This document shows positions 44,593 to 56,178 of a DNA stretch of 64,000 nt, piece after piece; within the stretch, counting starts at the first letter, position 1; the number at the start of each line of letters is the position of its first letter. The notes beneath the pieces are model-generated. The model searched no databases. It saw nothing but the letters and a program-made list of their open reading frames with translations, and was not told the DNA's origin. A program made the position numbers and the translations under genes. Source of the DNA: Klebsormidium nitens (taxonomy: Eukaryota; Streptophyta; Klebsormidiophyceae; Klebsormidiales; Klebsormidiaceae); the NCBI GenBank assembly GCA_000708835.1, contig DF237372.1, positions 1 to 64,000 of the forward strand, in the 5' to 3' direction.

Positions 44593-47500
44593 GCGGATTG
44601 GGAGCAAGCGGCTCAGCGTTTGTCTAGGTATATAGCAAGTTCTAGAAGGAGCTGCTTCGTTCGCACAACGTGGTGGGCCAGGGTTTGTGGAGTAGGATCG
44701 CACAGCTAGTCAGACATTGCTTTATTAAGCATATGGGCTAGTTAAATGGGCCTCCTCAGATAGGTCCTGGCCGTCCTCTTATGTCTCTGGAGCTGTCGTG
44801 TAAGGAGTGCTCTTTGGAGCTGCCAAGGGGCCTCAAGTTTATCAGCCGCGCAGTGGGTGAGCACCTGCGGCAAACTGCCATAATTGCATGCGTATGTAAC
44901 ATAGGTTGTCTAGTGCTTTCGGCTCTAAAGCATTATCAATTCAGGGTCCATAAGGCGCTCTTACTGTAGCTAGGGACTCATATACTAGCAAACACATGCA
45001 CGACATGTTTGCGTTCTGAATCAAACCTCGAAGGACATAATCAAGTGGGCCGTCGGTGTCCGTCTTGAATTGAGAAGCGTTGGAAATAGTCATTGTAGAA
45101 GCTGTTTTCCATTGTTGCTCGCAGCGGAAGGCCGTCTGCAGACAAACTTCGACTCATACCAATCAATGCACCGTCAGTAGTCAAAGCTAGTTGCTCACTG
45201 TGTACTTTTGATAGAACACTACCGTAGTACACATTGAGAGATTTTGTCATATCATAATTGCAAGTCCGACTAGGCTAAAGAAATTACTTGAACCTTAACA
45301 CTGCACTGCATTTGAAGTGCCATGTTATAAGGCTATTGCACAACTTGAACGTAGTGAGTTTGATCCGGCCACGGCAATCCGATTGCAGTTACATTTACAT
45401 CGAAGTTTCAACTTAGTTTCATGTAGTCCCGATATCATTGCGTTGCGGCCAGGTTGCCGGTATGGCAAACATGATGCTTAATTAGGTTTATAAATTTCAG
45501 CTTGCCAGATGCAAGCATGCAAGAGACATAATTGATGCATAGATTCTTGTGTTCAATCATATGGTCCGATCTAGTACATAAGTGGCCAGCTGCCATCGCA
45601 TAGAACGCCTCTAATGGGCTCCAATGCTCGAGACCCGCTGCACCGCGAGCGATTTATGAACCCAGGCCGGGCTGCGCGCACAGTCGGAGCTATGTTAACC
45701 TAGCTAGCTGGGCCGAATACGAGCTAGAGGCGAAAAGTTGCAGTGGCCCACACTGATCGACGCGCCCGCAAGGATGCGATAAAATCGTCTCGTGGACCGG
45801 GACGCTGGGATTCAACGAGTGAGTCGGAGTATATATCTCACGCGCAAGCGGCATGGTAAGCCGTGACGGGGCACAACGTACTCGCCGCTTTTGACTTGAT
45901 TTAGCTACTGGACATGGCGCGCGCCCAAATGATACGTTGTCCAGAGTGACGGTCTTCCGGCTAGCATACGTAGTAAACAATATAGTATGCCGGCATGCGG
46001 GACCGGATCCAAAGGGCCCACGCAAGTAGACTTTGGCTTCTCTGCGCTTCGGTCCCGAAACCGGTCCGCGTCACCTAGTCATATGTCACAAAAAGCGGAT
46101 CCTTTGAGCTTTTGTTTTCCAGCTGTTCAACGTATGCGTCAATTATAGTATACCGTTGAACATATGCGTCCACTGCACCGTTCCACATGTGCGTCCAAAT
46201 CTTTTCTCTCCGCCCGTCACTATTATAGCAACGTACTTCGTTCCTTAGGGCTCGCCGACGAGATTAGTCAGAAAATAGCATCTGGCTTAACGCAACAACG
46301 GGTATCCTTCTATTCTTGATCACATCAACACACGTGGATCTGATCCCATAAACTACTATCATTCTCTATCGTTCTCGCCCTTCCTTAGCTCCAAGTGGTC
46401 TGAAGCGCGGCCCATACAAGATGTCTCGAAAATCCTTTATCGAATAAGTACCACAACTCATGTGCCATGGGGCCGCGTACAGACCTTTTGCTGGTCACCT
46501 CCATTGATCCGCCATCATTCGAGGCTAACCCGATCGGCATAATTGTCAAGAGAAATAGTAGTAGGCCAAGATAATCACAAGCTCCGACTAAAAGTAAAAA
46601 CCCTGACCCAAGAAATACCTGCTCCGCATCCGTACCCACCCTAACCACCAAATTAATCCTACCCGTCCCAGTGCGCTTACCTTATTACTATCTCGGCTTA
46701 CCATGTTTTTTCTTGAGTTTCACCCGGTCGGCCCGCCAGAGAACACTTCCTACCGCTGGCGTCCATAACCCTGCAAATTTACAAAGGCGCTCAACGACAA
46801 CATCACCCCCGTTTTATGACTTAAAATGGCGTGGCACTTGCTCAAAAAAGCGACGAAACAGGGTCGCACATCGTGGATGAAAGGGGCCCTTTCTGTGGGT
46901 CAGCTACTTGACAGGCCTCCGGAGAGAACGGCTGCTTACGGAGCGGCAATGCAAACCTTTGCCTCTGAGTGGGCTGCAAAGCCAAATCAGAAGCGACTTG
47001 ATTCATGGAGGAGGGTTTGGTTGATTTGGGAGGCGTTGCAAAGCAGAATCAGGTTAAATGCAAAAGCGCCTTGTTCTGAAGGTTGTCATAAAGGCGACCG
47101 TGAGAATCACTTGGCGACCGTCAGAATCACATGGTTTCCTTGTTTCTTGTACAGAAGTTGTACAAGCGTCGAAGGAAAGGGGGACCAGGAAAGTATGTGG
47201 GCTGTCCAGTTCCCAATGAAGCGCCACGAGAGCAGATTCGATTCTTGCCAACCGCGGATGTCGTCTCCTAACTAAAGTGTTGACAGGCCAAATTTCGCAT
47301 CAACCTCTGATTCTTGGGTACGCGACGGGGCAACGGCTCTGTTTCCTTTCCTTCGTGTCCGTGTTCAAGGGACGGCCAGCACAAACGTCATGCTTTATGA
47401 AACTTCGAGCCGCATCAGCATCCGATACTCAGAACTTCAAAAGCACGGCAGCAAGAAGCAGATTCCGGAAAGCCCCTTAAAGGTTTTCTCTTTCTCTAAA

Positions 47501-50436
47501 GTGGACTCGCTTCGTCTTACTTGCTTCAAATGGAAGTCACCGCCTGGAGAACTAGTGTGAGCCGCTTTGCACCGGCCGCCCTTACGCAGGACATGTCTGC
47601 AGCATCCTAGGAAGGTGAGAGGAACAGGAAGGACACGCTTCTGGAACTTCTTTTTGCGCAAACTCAATTTTGGCAAACTCTTCATGATGGCGAAGGCGGA
47701 CACAGACTGCCGCTCGGCGCTCAGGAGTGCAGCAACACATCACAAACTCCCCAACAGATTGGCGCCTAAAAGGCACCACCCATGCCCGTACCAAACTGTT
47801 ATAATGTTATCCGCCCAACAGTCTCCAAAGTGTCACCATGAGAACACCAGATTGGACCTGAAGCATATTTGACGACCAAAAGGCACGTGTCAATTGGGCG
47901 TCACTTAGTCCCTCGAAGCATATTCGGAGCCTTTGTTGTGTCAAACTGTTGTAATCTTTGTTGCTTATCTGGAGCAGATCCAATTGGCGCCTGAAAGGGG
48001 GGCAAGTTGATGCACGTCCTATGTTCTGGGCGTTGCCTGAGATGAATTAGCTACTCAAACAATTGCAGTCTTGAAGTCTTTCAAAGGTTCTGCTAATGTC
48101 GAGCGGCAACACTTTGGGCAGACAAGTTCTCCGTGACCCCCCCAATGAAAACTGGCTCTGGAACAAGGGTCATCGATTTGAAATTGTAGAAGCCGTCTGT
48201 CCAATCACTCCGCGTTATAGTGCAGCTGAGTGATCTTGGACAGGAAAAAGAAGAAGTACTCACCTTGTCCAGAACGCTGAAAAAGAGAGCCACGACAAGG
48301 AAAGGCAGAGTCATTGCCTCGTGCACGCTCTTGCTCGCGCTCCGTGCGCATCGAGCCTATAATTCCTGTGTGTCTTTGCGGCCAACGGCAAGCAGGTGCT
48401 AGGTAGCCGTGTCCAGGTCGGCCTGGTGTAAGTGTGCATCAGATTGATGACGGCATGGGAAAAGACCAGGATGTGCCTGCAAGACAGGATATCAGTGACA
48501 GCTGTGAAGGAGTGGCCAAGATGATGCTGAAAGGTGCCATCATGTTCACAAACGTCCTAGGCCCAAACTCGGACCCCTTAAACACAGGGACAACATGTTG
48601 ATCTCGACGAAGTGTTCGATCCGTCCTGAAAAGGCCTGGGGTTCCGTGTATCGTCAAAGCCCGGAACTTTCGCACCTAATGCATCGCAGACTGGCGCTGC
48701 AACATGTTGACTGTGTAATTAACGGGCCCGAGAAAGTGAATTTCAATGGGCTCTGGACAAGGTCAATTAAGACTTGGGGTAAATAATGAAGAGGACACAG
48801 GACCAGGTTGGACCCATATCGCACAGGTCAGTCAGGGGCCATTCAGCTGAGATCAGCATCTCTTGGAGAGCAGATGACGCATGCCCAGCGTGGCGCGCGC
48901 GCGGTGCAAAATTCTTTTAGCTGACAATGGAGCTTTTCCAACCAGTATTGCAACCTGAGGGCGAGCTCACGGCAACCTAGAAAGGTACAAACCATGTCAC
49001 TAAAGAATGCGTTGCACGGAAGACAAGTGCTTGAGACGTATGCTTCTGATACATAAACCTTATGACATCAAAGCTGCCACCTCAGCCACATTGTGCAGCT
49101 AGTCATCAATCATACTTTTTGTCTGAGCTTTTCTGCTAATAGGTCTGTCAACACCTGCTAATTGGGTGAGAAAGCCCATTCACAGGTCATCTTTAACTAC
49201 ATCAGGGCAGAAACTTGTAGAAGTACAATATTGATGAAATACTGCCAATGGGTTTACCTGTATGCTGCCTGATTCATGCCGAAGCCACTAGCCAGCTGCA
49301 GTAGAATCTCTTCTGCAGTGATTGTCCACAGAGATTTGGAACCACGCTTCAAGTCATGAGCTTGACCTAGCAATCTGAAAGTACCATTTGATCGAGCAGT
49401 ACAATCAAATGGATACTCCTAGTTTGACTAAGTAGTCAAGCTCTCCCCCTTCCAGTGGACGAATGCGGAAGCTGCTTATTCCTTCACGACCAGCCCACTA
49501 GAGCGCCCCATGAGTCTGCCATGCCCCTGCACAATGCCTAGGTAGCTATTCAATGGCTGCCACAGGGGGAAAAGTACCGTCAATCAAGCCAGGGGTTTAT
49601 ACATGCCCTTCTACCAGAGGAAGCTGGTCAGGAACTGGTAACTTGCGTCTGATTAAACCAGGTACCGTATATTGTATGGTTGAGAGCGAAACCTTCTTGT
49701 GCATGCTCTTCAGCTGGACCTTTCGCTGGAAACTAGGTAGTGTGTCACTTTTCGAAGCTTTCGATAATAGTTGGACCTGGCAAATTGCAAAACCAAGCGG
49801 AAACCGTTTTGCGGGTGCATTATTGAGGTCGGACTCCGAGATAGCTGCATGATTGCAAGGCGAGGCTGAAGCCTGATTCTGATTCAGGGGCGCTTCCCCA
49901 CCCAGTGTTGGTAACAGACGCCATTTGGCGAAGACTTGGCATTCCCGTCCAAATATCTGAATTAATTGTCTTCAGAGCCCGAGCGCCGAGTGATGCGCCG
50001 GAGCACTCGTGAGTCGTGAGCGATGGGCTTCGACCGCTCACGGAAACCTCGGTCCGGCTGAATGACTGCGGCCCGAACGTTCATGCTCTGCTGTCCTATC
50101 TTCTTTGGAGCGCCGTGCAAGTTACAACATCACTTCAACTCTTCTGGATAACGTGCCGACATGCCTGATTGGCAGAATCAAACGGGCTGGCACTCGAGTC
50201 TCGGATGCTTGCGAAGTTGCACAGCAGCGCAATGGTCGATGTGCCTGATCGGCGAAAACACAACCCAGCAAGAAAGCAGGGCCCTCATCTCGAGCCTTTG
50301 GACTTCATAGCACTAGGGGGGCTACAACCCATTTCATTGATGAGTATATCGTCATTCTCTCACAATCTGATTTTCACCTTCGGCTAACTTTCCCAGCTCA
50401 GCCTCGAAAGCGGCGCAGTGAAAGCGCAGCTCCAAA
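44593..50436. other. Long unassigned region
   Basis: Nearly 6 kb without a gene I can name. From about 45240 to 46380 it is AT-richer with many CATATG/GCATGC-like words. A minus-strand hydrophobic frame with donor-like end lies near 48258-48316 (MTLPFLVVALFFSVLDK, then GTGAGT), which could be a signal-peptide exon but has no supported partner exon. No tRNA, rRNA or transposon signature was found. Confidence 0.45.
46826..47275 (+). CDS. Possible small unknown protein or exon
   Basis: Open frame of 149 codons starting with ATG. The first ~75 residues look protein-like, basic and helical with many Trp and Ala (AAYGAAMQTFASEWAAKPNQ, SWRRVWLIWEALQSRI). The remainder looks like read-through of noncoding DNA. 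No family recognised and no promoter or splice support; it may be a decayed fragment. Confidence 0.2.
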   Translation: MAWHLLKKATKQGRTSWMKGALSVGQLLDRPPERTAAYGAAMQTFASEWAAKPNQKRLDSWRRVWLIWEALQSRIRLNAKAPCSEGCHKGDRENHLATVRITWFPCFLYRSCTSVEGKGDQESMWAVQFPMKRHESRFDSCQPRMSSPN

Positions 50437-53400
50437 ATGGCTCCCTTCAACGTCGTCCTCAGCTCTCCGCGCACACGGCTCCTGCTGATTTTGGCCGCCG
50501 CCAGCTGTCTGGTACAGCTGGCAGCTGGGCAGGAGATCGGCCCCTTCGACTGCATAATCTGCGACGACGCCTTACTTGCAGGCCCGTGTAACTTCAACTA
50601 CCTAAAGGGCCCCGCGACATGCAAGGCGCCGGGGAGCTTCTTCTGCGGCAAGTGCCCCCCGACGGATAGCAACGGCAACCCGACGCCCCCTGACAAGGAC
50701 GTGGACTGCGCGTGCAAGATGAAGTGCTTGCCGAGCGTCGATGGAGTCAGCGGCAACTTCTACTGCGAGTGCCCCACAATTACTCCAGGTGAGCTCAGGA
50801 AGCCCTCACATAAGATTGAAAATTCCTGTAACAATATCGGGCTGCCCTCTCGCACCCGAAAGTTTCTTGACAATCATATCTCCATCAAGAGAACTTCCTT
50901 GGAAGTAGGACGGAGCTGCTTCTTGGCATGTCTCAAGCAGAATTCTTAGAGCTGGACTTTTGGGCGTTCAAGCAGAANNNNNNNNNNNNNNNNNNNNNNN
51001 NNNNNNNNNNNNNNNNNNNNNNNNNNNNNNNNNNNNNNNNNNNNNNNNNNNNNNNNNNNNNNNNNNNNNNNNNNNNNNNNNNNNNNNNNNNNNNNNNNNN
51101 NNNNNNNNNNNNNNNNNNNNNNNNNNNNNNNNNNNNNNNNNNNNNNNNNNNNNNNNNNNNNNNNNNNNNNNNNNNNNNNNNNNNNNNNNNNNNNNNNNNN
51201 NNNNNNNNNNNNNNNNNNNNNNNNNNNNNNNNNNNNNNNNNNNNNNNNNNNNNNNNNNNNNNNNNNNNNNNNNNNNNNNNNNNNNNNNNNNNNNNNNNNN
51301 NNNNNNNNNNNNNNNNNNNNNNNNNNNNNNNNNNNNNNNNNNNNNNNNNNNNNNNNNNNNNNNNNNNATTCTTAGAGCTGGACTTTGGGCGTTCAAGCAG
51401 AATTCTTAGAGCTGGACTCTGGGCGGGTTGGACGGGGATTGGACTGCTTGTTTGAAAGCTAGGTACGTCAGTGCCCTCCTTGAGCCTATTCAACCAGCCC
51501 TTTGTCAGGAGCATCACGTCTCAGCAATTCCCAGGGATTTCCTAGCCTAACAATTGTGAGAGGCCCCTGGCGTCTTTATTGACGTCACCCTTTCAGCCTT
51601 CTGTTCAGGGGCTTGGGGCAAGCGTCAATGCAGTGACTCTCTGATAGGAATAGAGATGTGAAGTAAACCAAAGGACAAGGAATCATGGCGAGTTTGACCC
51701 TCTCCCTGCTTGCAGGTGCGATCTGCTCTGACCCTCATTTCAGGGGGGCGTACAACACCGAGTATGACTTCCACGGAGTTCCCAGTAAGCTGTGAAACCT
51801 GAGTCTTTCTTTTTTTACGCTGTTGATCTGGGCTATGATTGAGCAAGCTGTCCAATGGCACTTCCCAGGATCTTGTAAAAGTCTGGAAGTATCCTGATTG
51901 ATGTGCAGTTCGTCAGGTGTGGCAAAATTGCTACTAAGGTCTTGCAGACTGAGAAGTTCCGGCGTGAATGTGAATGTGGATGTGAATGCAAATGTGAATG
52001 TGAATGTGAATGCGAGTGTGAATGTGGACGTGAATGTGAATGCATGAATGGCAAACGGATTCCCCCCCTCAGCTCAGCAAACCCATTTCTCTATCTGTGC
52101 AGACCGCGACTTCACTCTGATCTCCTACCAGGATTTGAATGTGAATGCGCACTTCATCGGGCAGGATGGCAAGGCGACTGGGTTTGATGGCACGTGGATG
52201 TCCGAGATTGGCATTCTCTGGAACGGCGCTGACGGACGCGTCCAAAACCTAACTGCCAGTGTCCACCAGGTTAGTCCTTAACCCCAAAATTAAGTGCGCA
52301 GGCTGTTGATAACTAAGTGTGGCCACTTTGCTGCTGCTCGGACGTCCATCTTCGAAGGAACAGTAAACAGATCGGTCTGACACAGGTCTCAAACGGTTTT
52401 TGAAGCGATTCGTGGAGCTTTGCTCAGTCTGACATTCCCCTCCAAACAATCTTGCTACTCTTAGAAACATTCAGGGGGCGCTTTGACAGAATTCGGAGAA
52501 GGCTGCGTTCTTTCTGTCCCCTGGTTGTGACGTGATTGATTCAGCGGATCTAATTCAGATCGCTTGAAACACAAAAACTTCGCAAAGAAACCAGATGTCC
52601 TAGAGTCTCGGCTAACTGAACAATATCGTCCTTTACAGGGCCACATTCACGGGGAGGAGAACCCTTTCACCTTCACGGTCAACGGCGAACAACTCTCGGG
52701 CGCCTCGTACGAAAGCGCTGACGTCAGCATCGCGCGCGTCCTGGGCGGCAAGGCTTTCGTCATCAGCGTCCCTGGCCACGTCAGCATGCACCTGGCAGCG
52801 GAGGACCACCTGAACCCCGTCGGAAACCACATCGACATGGCGGTTAAAAAGCTGAATGTCACAGGTACGTGCCCTTTTTCAGAGCCCTCCCTGAAGCGCG
52901 ATGAATTTATTTCTCTGGTGCTTCAAGGAAGAGAACGTTGGGTCCGATCACCTGGGCTGTTTATACAGTCTTGGACTGCAGTTAACGCTTCGCTAGAAAC
53001 TCTCAACTGCAAGTCCTATGTGGCTGGACACTACTCGATCGACATAAGCAAGCTCGCTCAAGGCAGCCCACATGACTTTCTAAACACTTTGTGCTCTCTA
53101 AGGGCAACGCAGACAGACGTCCCTTGATCAAGACCCAAAAGATCACTACCAATACTCTGTGCCCACTATCGACGACAGGGAAGCTTTTTTGGCAGTCATT
53201 CTTTCTGCGCTCTTCAATGGACTTCCTGAAGATCCTCAGAAGTTATTTCTTTTCTGTCGAGTCTCGTCTCGTGGTCTCTCCGAGCGGAACCTCGATTGCG
53301 AACTGGGAGTGGCAGGGGTGCGACAAGCCCTTTCTCGTAATTGCCAAAAATAACCCGTTCATCAGACGTCAGCTGGAATCGCCTTCACCTAGCAATGTCT

Positions 53401-54169
53401 GTGAAATCAAGTGACTTTCCATGTCGGTCTTTGCAGCTCAGAGGATGATCTTTGCATTAATTACCCTGCGCTTGAGCAGATCCACCGTAAACCTCGGGCC
53501 GTTAAGCACAGCCTTCGCTTCAACCTGGCCTCCTTCTGCCAAACAAATCACCGCTGAGGGTTTCGTAGCCAAGCTAGCTCACAGGAGATTTTGTCCGCTA
53601 ACCAGGCTAGTTACGAGACTTGAGGCTTCGGTTATTGGACAAGTAACCGGTACTTGACCTTTCTACAGAGCTGGTTACCGCCCGAGTCCGGATATTGGAC
53701 AATCAACCACTTTCAGACCAGCTCATAACCATCCGTGGTTAAGGGCAAAAAGTTCGTGTGTAGGCGAGTTTCCAAGAGCTAACCGACTGCCTCCCCCTCT
53801 GACCCTGCAGGCTTCGTGCACGGCGTCCTTGGCCAGACCTTCGCTGCCGCCCGTGCGGCCGCGCTGCGCGACGCGGCCGCGGCGGTGGGCACTTCCGCGC
53901 GCTTCGACGCGAGCGACATCGTCGAAGGCGGCGACATGGACTACGTGACGTCCGGCTTGCTGTCGCCGGACGCGCACTTCAACCGTTTCCGTACGTCCGC
54001 GCGCGCGGGGCCCGACGCGACCGCCAAGAGCGCGGTGCTGAGCTTTGAGAGCCGCAAGCTGCTTTCTGTGGATTTGGATATTTTGGATAAGGAGGAGTTG
54101 AACGTCGATGTGAGGGCGGAGTTTGGAGAAGAGTCGGGCGGCGTGCGCGTGCTTGTGACACATGACTAG
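50437..54169 (+). CDS. Secreted Root_cap-domain protein
   Basis: Five exons, 50437-50788, 51716-51784, 52103-52269, 52639-52864 and 53811-54169, phase-matched with GT/AG sites; 390 residues. A signal peptide ([17 protein letters not shown], about residues 15-31) is followed by a cysteine-rich block ([13 protein letters not shown] to YCECP). Exon 2 encodes CSDPHFRG and YDFHGVP; exon 3 [29 protein letters not shown]; exon 4 a FTVNGEQL / [18 protein letters not shown] block; exon 5 [11 protein letters not shown] and [13 protein letters not shown]. This order matches the plant Root_cap (LEA-related) family, whose start GDPHF/SDPHF resembles von Willebrand D domains. The last exon is GC-rich and Ala-rich. 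It shares the family with the gene at 293-5895 but has a short, different N-terminal region. Extracellular or wall-associated role inferred. Intron 1 contains a gap in a minisatellite. Confidence 0.85.
50940..51422. repeat. 34-bp minisatellite interrupted by a 390-base gap
   Basis: ATTCTTAGAGCTGGACTTTG followed by GGCGTTCAAGCAGA occurs just before the N run (from 50941; 35 bases there) and again right after it (51368-51401), then as a partial unit (51402-51421). The gap 50978-51367 is therefore most likely more of the same array. It lies in intron 1 of the Root_cap gene. Confidence 0.9.
51964..52044. repeat. GTGAAT hexanucleotide repeat
   Basis: About 13 imperfect copies of GTGAAT, with variants GTGGAT, GCAAAT, GCGAGT and GTGGAC, in the intron just before exon 52103-52269 of the Root_cap gene. 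The same words, TTGAATGTGAATGCG, occur inside that exon (at about 52136-52150), where they encode LNVNA. Confidence 0.9.
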
Positions 54170-56178
54170 GAAAAAAGGCGGGTCGACCAAACAGAACCGA
54201 ACAGATTCTCAGAACTGAATGAGCAGTTGTGAAAAAGGAGGCCTTGAAAGTGAGGCAAGAGACACGAATAGAAGATTGGTGTGTACTGATTACTAGGAGG
54301 CGGGTCCGAAATGGACACCGATAGCAATTGCATGTGTTGCGTGAGAATCTTAGCTTTGTTTAATTTCAGGAGCTAGTGGATTGAGTTTATAACCGGCAAA
54401 CTTCCAACGGTATCCGAAACAGACCTTTCAATGTAAAGTAGTGTGTTGTGTTTGACATTTAATGAAGTGGAACACGGTAGGTCGGATTCTCATGTAAGAT
54501 TTACAGGCACACTTCGAAGGTACGTCCGATTGAACGTGCCTTAGATAGTGAGCACACGCATCAAGTCTACAGTGTTTACAGATTTCGCTGTAAGCATACA
54601 GACTTGAAAGCATCCGGCCGCAGTGAGTCGCAACTTAGAAGATTGGAGAGGCGTGGTTGACAAGGACACTTATATGTGCAATGCAGTAGGGGAACTGTAT
54701 GAATTTCATGCTTTTCAACCTGCGGTGTGTCCTGGGTGGCTAAGGTGCTTCGGAGGTTCCATCCGTTGGGCCTGTTTCATTAGACACTCTGTAAATGCTA
54801 AGTGTCAAAAAAATGAAGCAAGATCCAGAAGAGACTTCATACTTAGCAAGCAGGCCTGCATGCGCTGCATCTTTTACCCTTGTCTTTGTTAATCTGATGT
54901 GCATGATCAAATGTCGAGAAGAAACAAACCTACACTTGACTTGGCACGTGCGTCTAGAAACAATACAATCGATGGCGCGTATACTTCTATCATTTTGACG
55001 TTGATGATCATTCTACAGAACTTGCCCAATTAAAACATACTTCAGTCGGCACAATGCTTTCGGTCCATGATCAGCTTTGCGGTACGTATCGATCTGGAGG
55101 CGTTGGAGAGACTGCATGGACTGCCTTCTCTTGTTGCATGCGGTCTCGAGCATCTTTGGTCGCGCGCCGTCCCTTATAATTCATTCGGATCAGAACCTTA
55201 AGAGTGCAGTGGATGCACAGGTTGAGGCCTTTCCAACGAAAGACTTCAGCGAATACATTCGCGTTAAGGTACGTGCTTGAGTCCGGCTCAGTCCTGCGGG
55301 TTTGCATATGATCATGTAGCTGTGGCGCGTGAGAATATACTAACAACCTGCCCCAAAGAACTCAGATTCTTTCGAAGCTCAAAAAGTCACGTCAACATCG
55401 TGGCTCTCCAAGTTTTCACTTGGCCTGGCATGACGTGCTCCTCTTTAGTGCTGTGATCGATGTAGAGCCTCAAGGCCCTAGCATGTCCCTTACCGCTTAG
55501 TGTCTTTAATTGCAAGTTGGCATGTATGTGCAAGGAATGATCGAAAGCGAACCTTGCATTTTCGCGGATATCGATGACAAGGATGCAACAATCTGCACAT
55601 GATGCCAGGGTCGGATCGGACACTGACAGTCACCGTCTGAGGCTGTGCCAGGACCAAAACACAAGGAGTCGGAGTACACCAAGTGACTAAATCCTTGCCA
55701 GAGCTTGAAAGACTGTTAATGCGCGCCGAGACCGTGACCTGCTACCGCAACGAATTGTTCCGAAGTCCTTCATATGTTACACTACTGTACACATAGTTTC
55801 CTAAGACTGTGTACAAATCGTGGCGCACCTCACGCCTCATCAATGAATTGCGACCAGACTCGTAATGAAGCGGTCTCAACACCCCTATCGCCCTGCAACT
55901 TCAACATCAAAAAATGTGGCTTGCAAAGGCGCCAAGAGTTTTCCTAATCTCCTCATATTGGACGATGCCATCTTGGGAGTCGACAAAGAACGATCTGCCC
56001 CAAACCGAAGCCATCGGCTCACAACAATCGAGTAACTTGAAGCCGACTCGTCAGGAGTCTTTACTTGATGACATGCTGATGCCCACGGTCTTGCGGCGCT
56101 ATAGACGCCCGTCTTCAAGCAGCCAAGAAGCCAAACACGAAGTCGGAGAGGGACGTCCCCAGCACCCCTTTGACAGAA
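54170..56178. other. Intergenic region between convergent genes
   Basis: About 2 kb between the stop codons of two converging genes. Short open frames only, without motifs. No repeats or RNA genes recognised. Confidence 0.5.
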
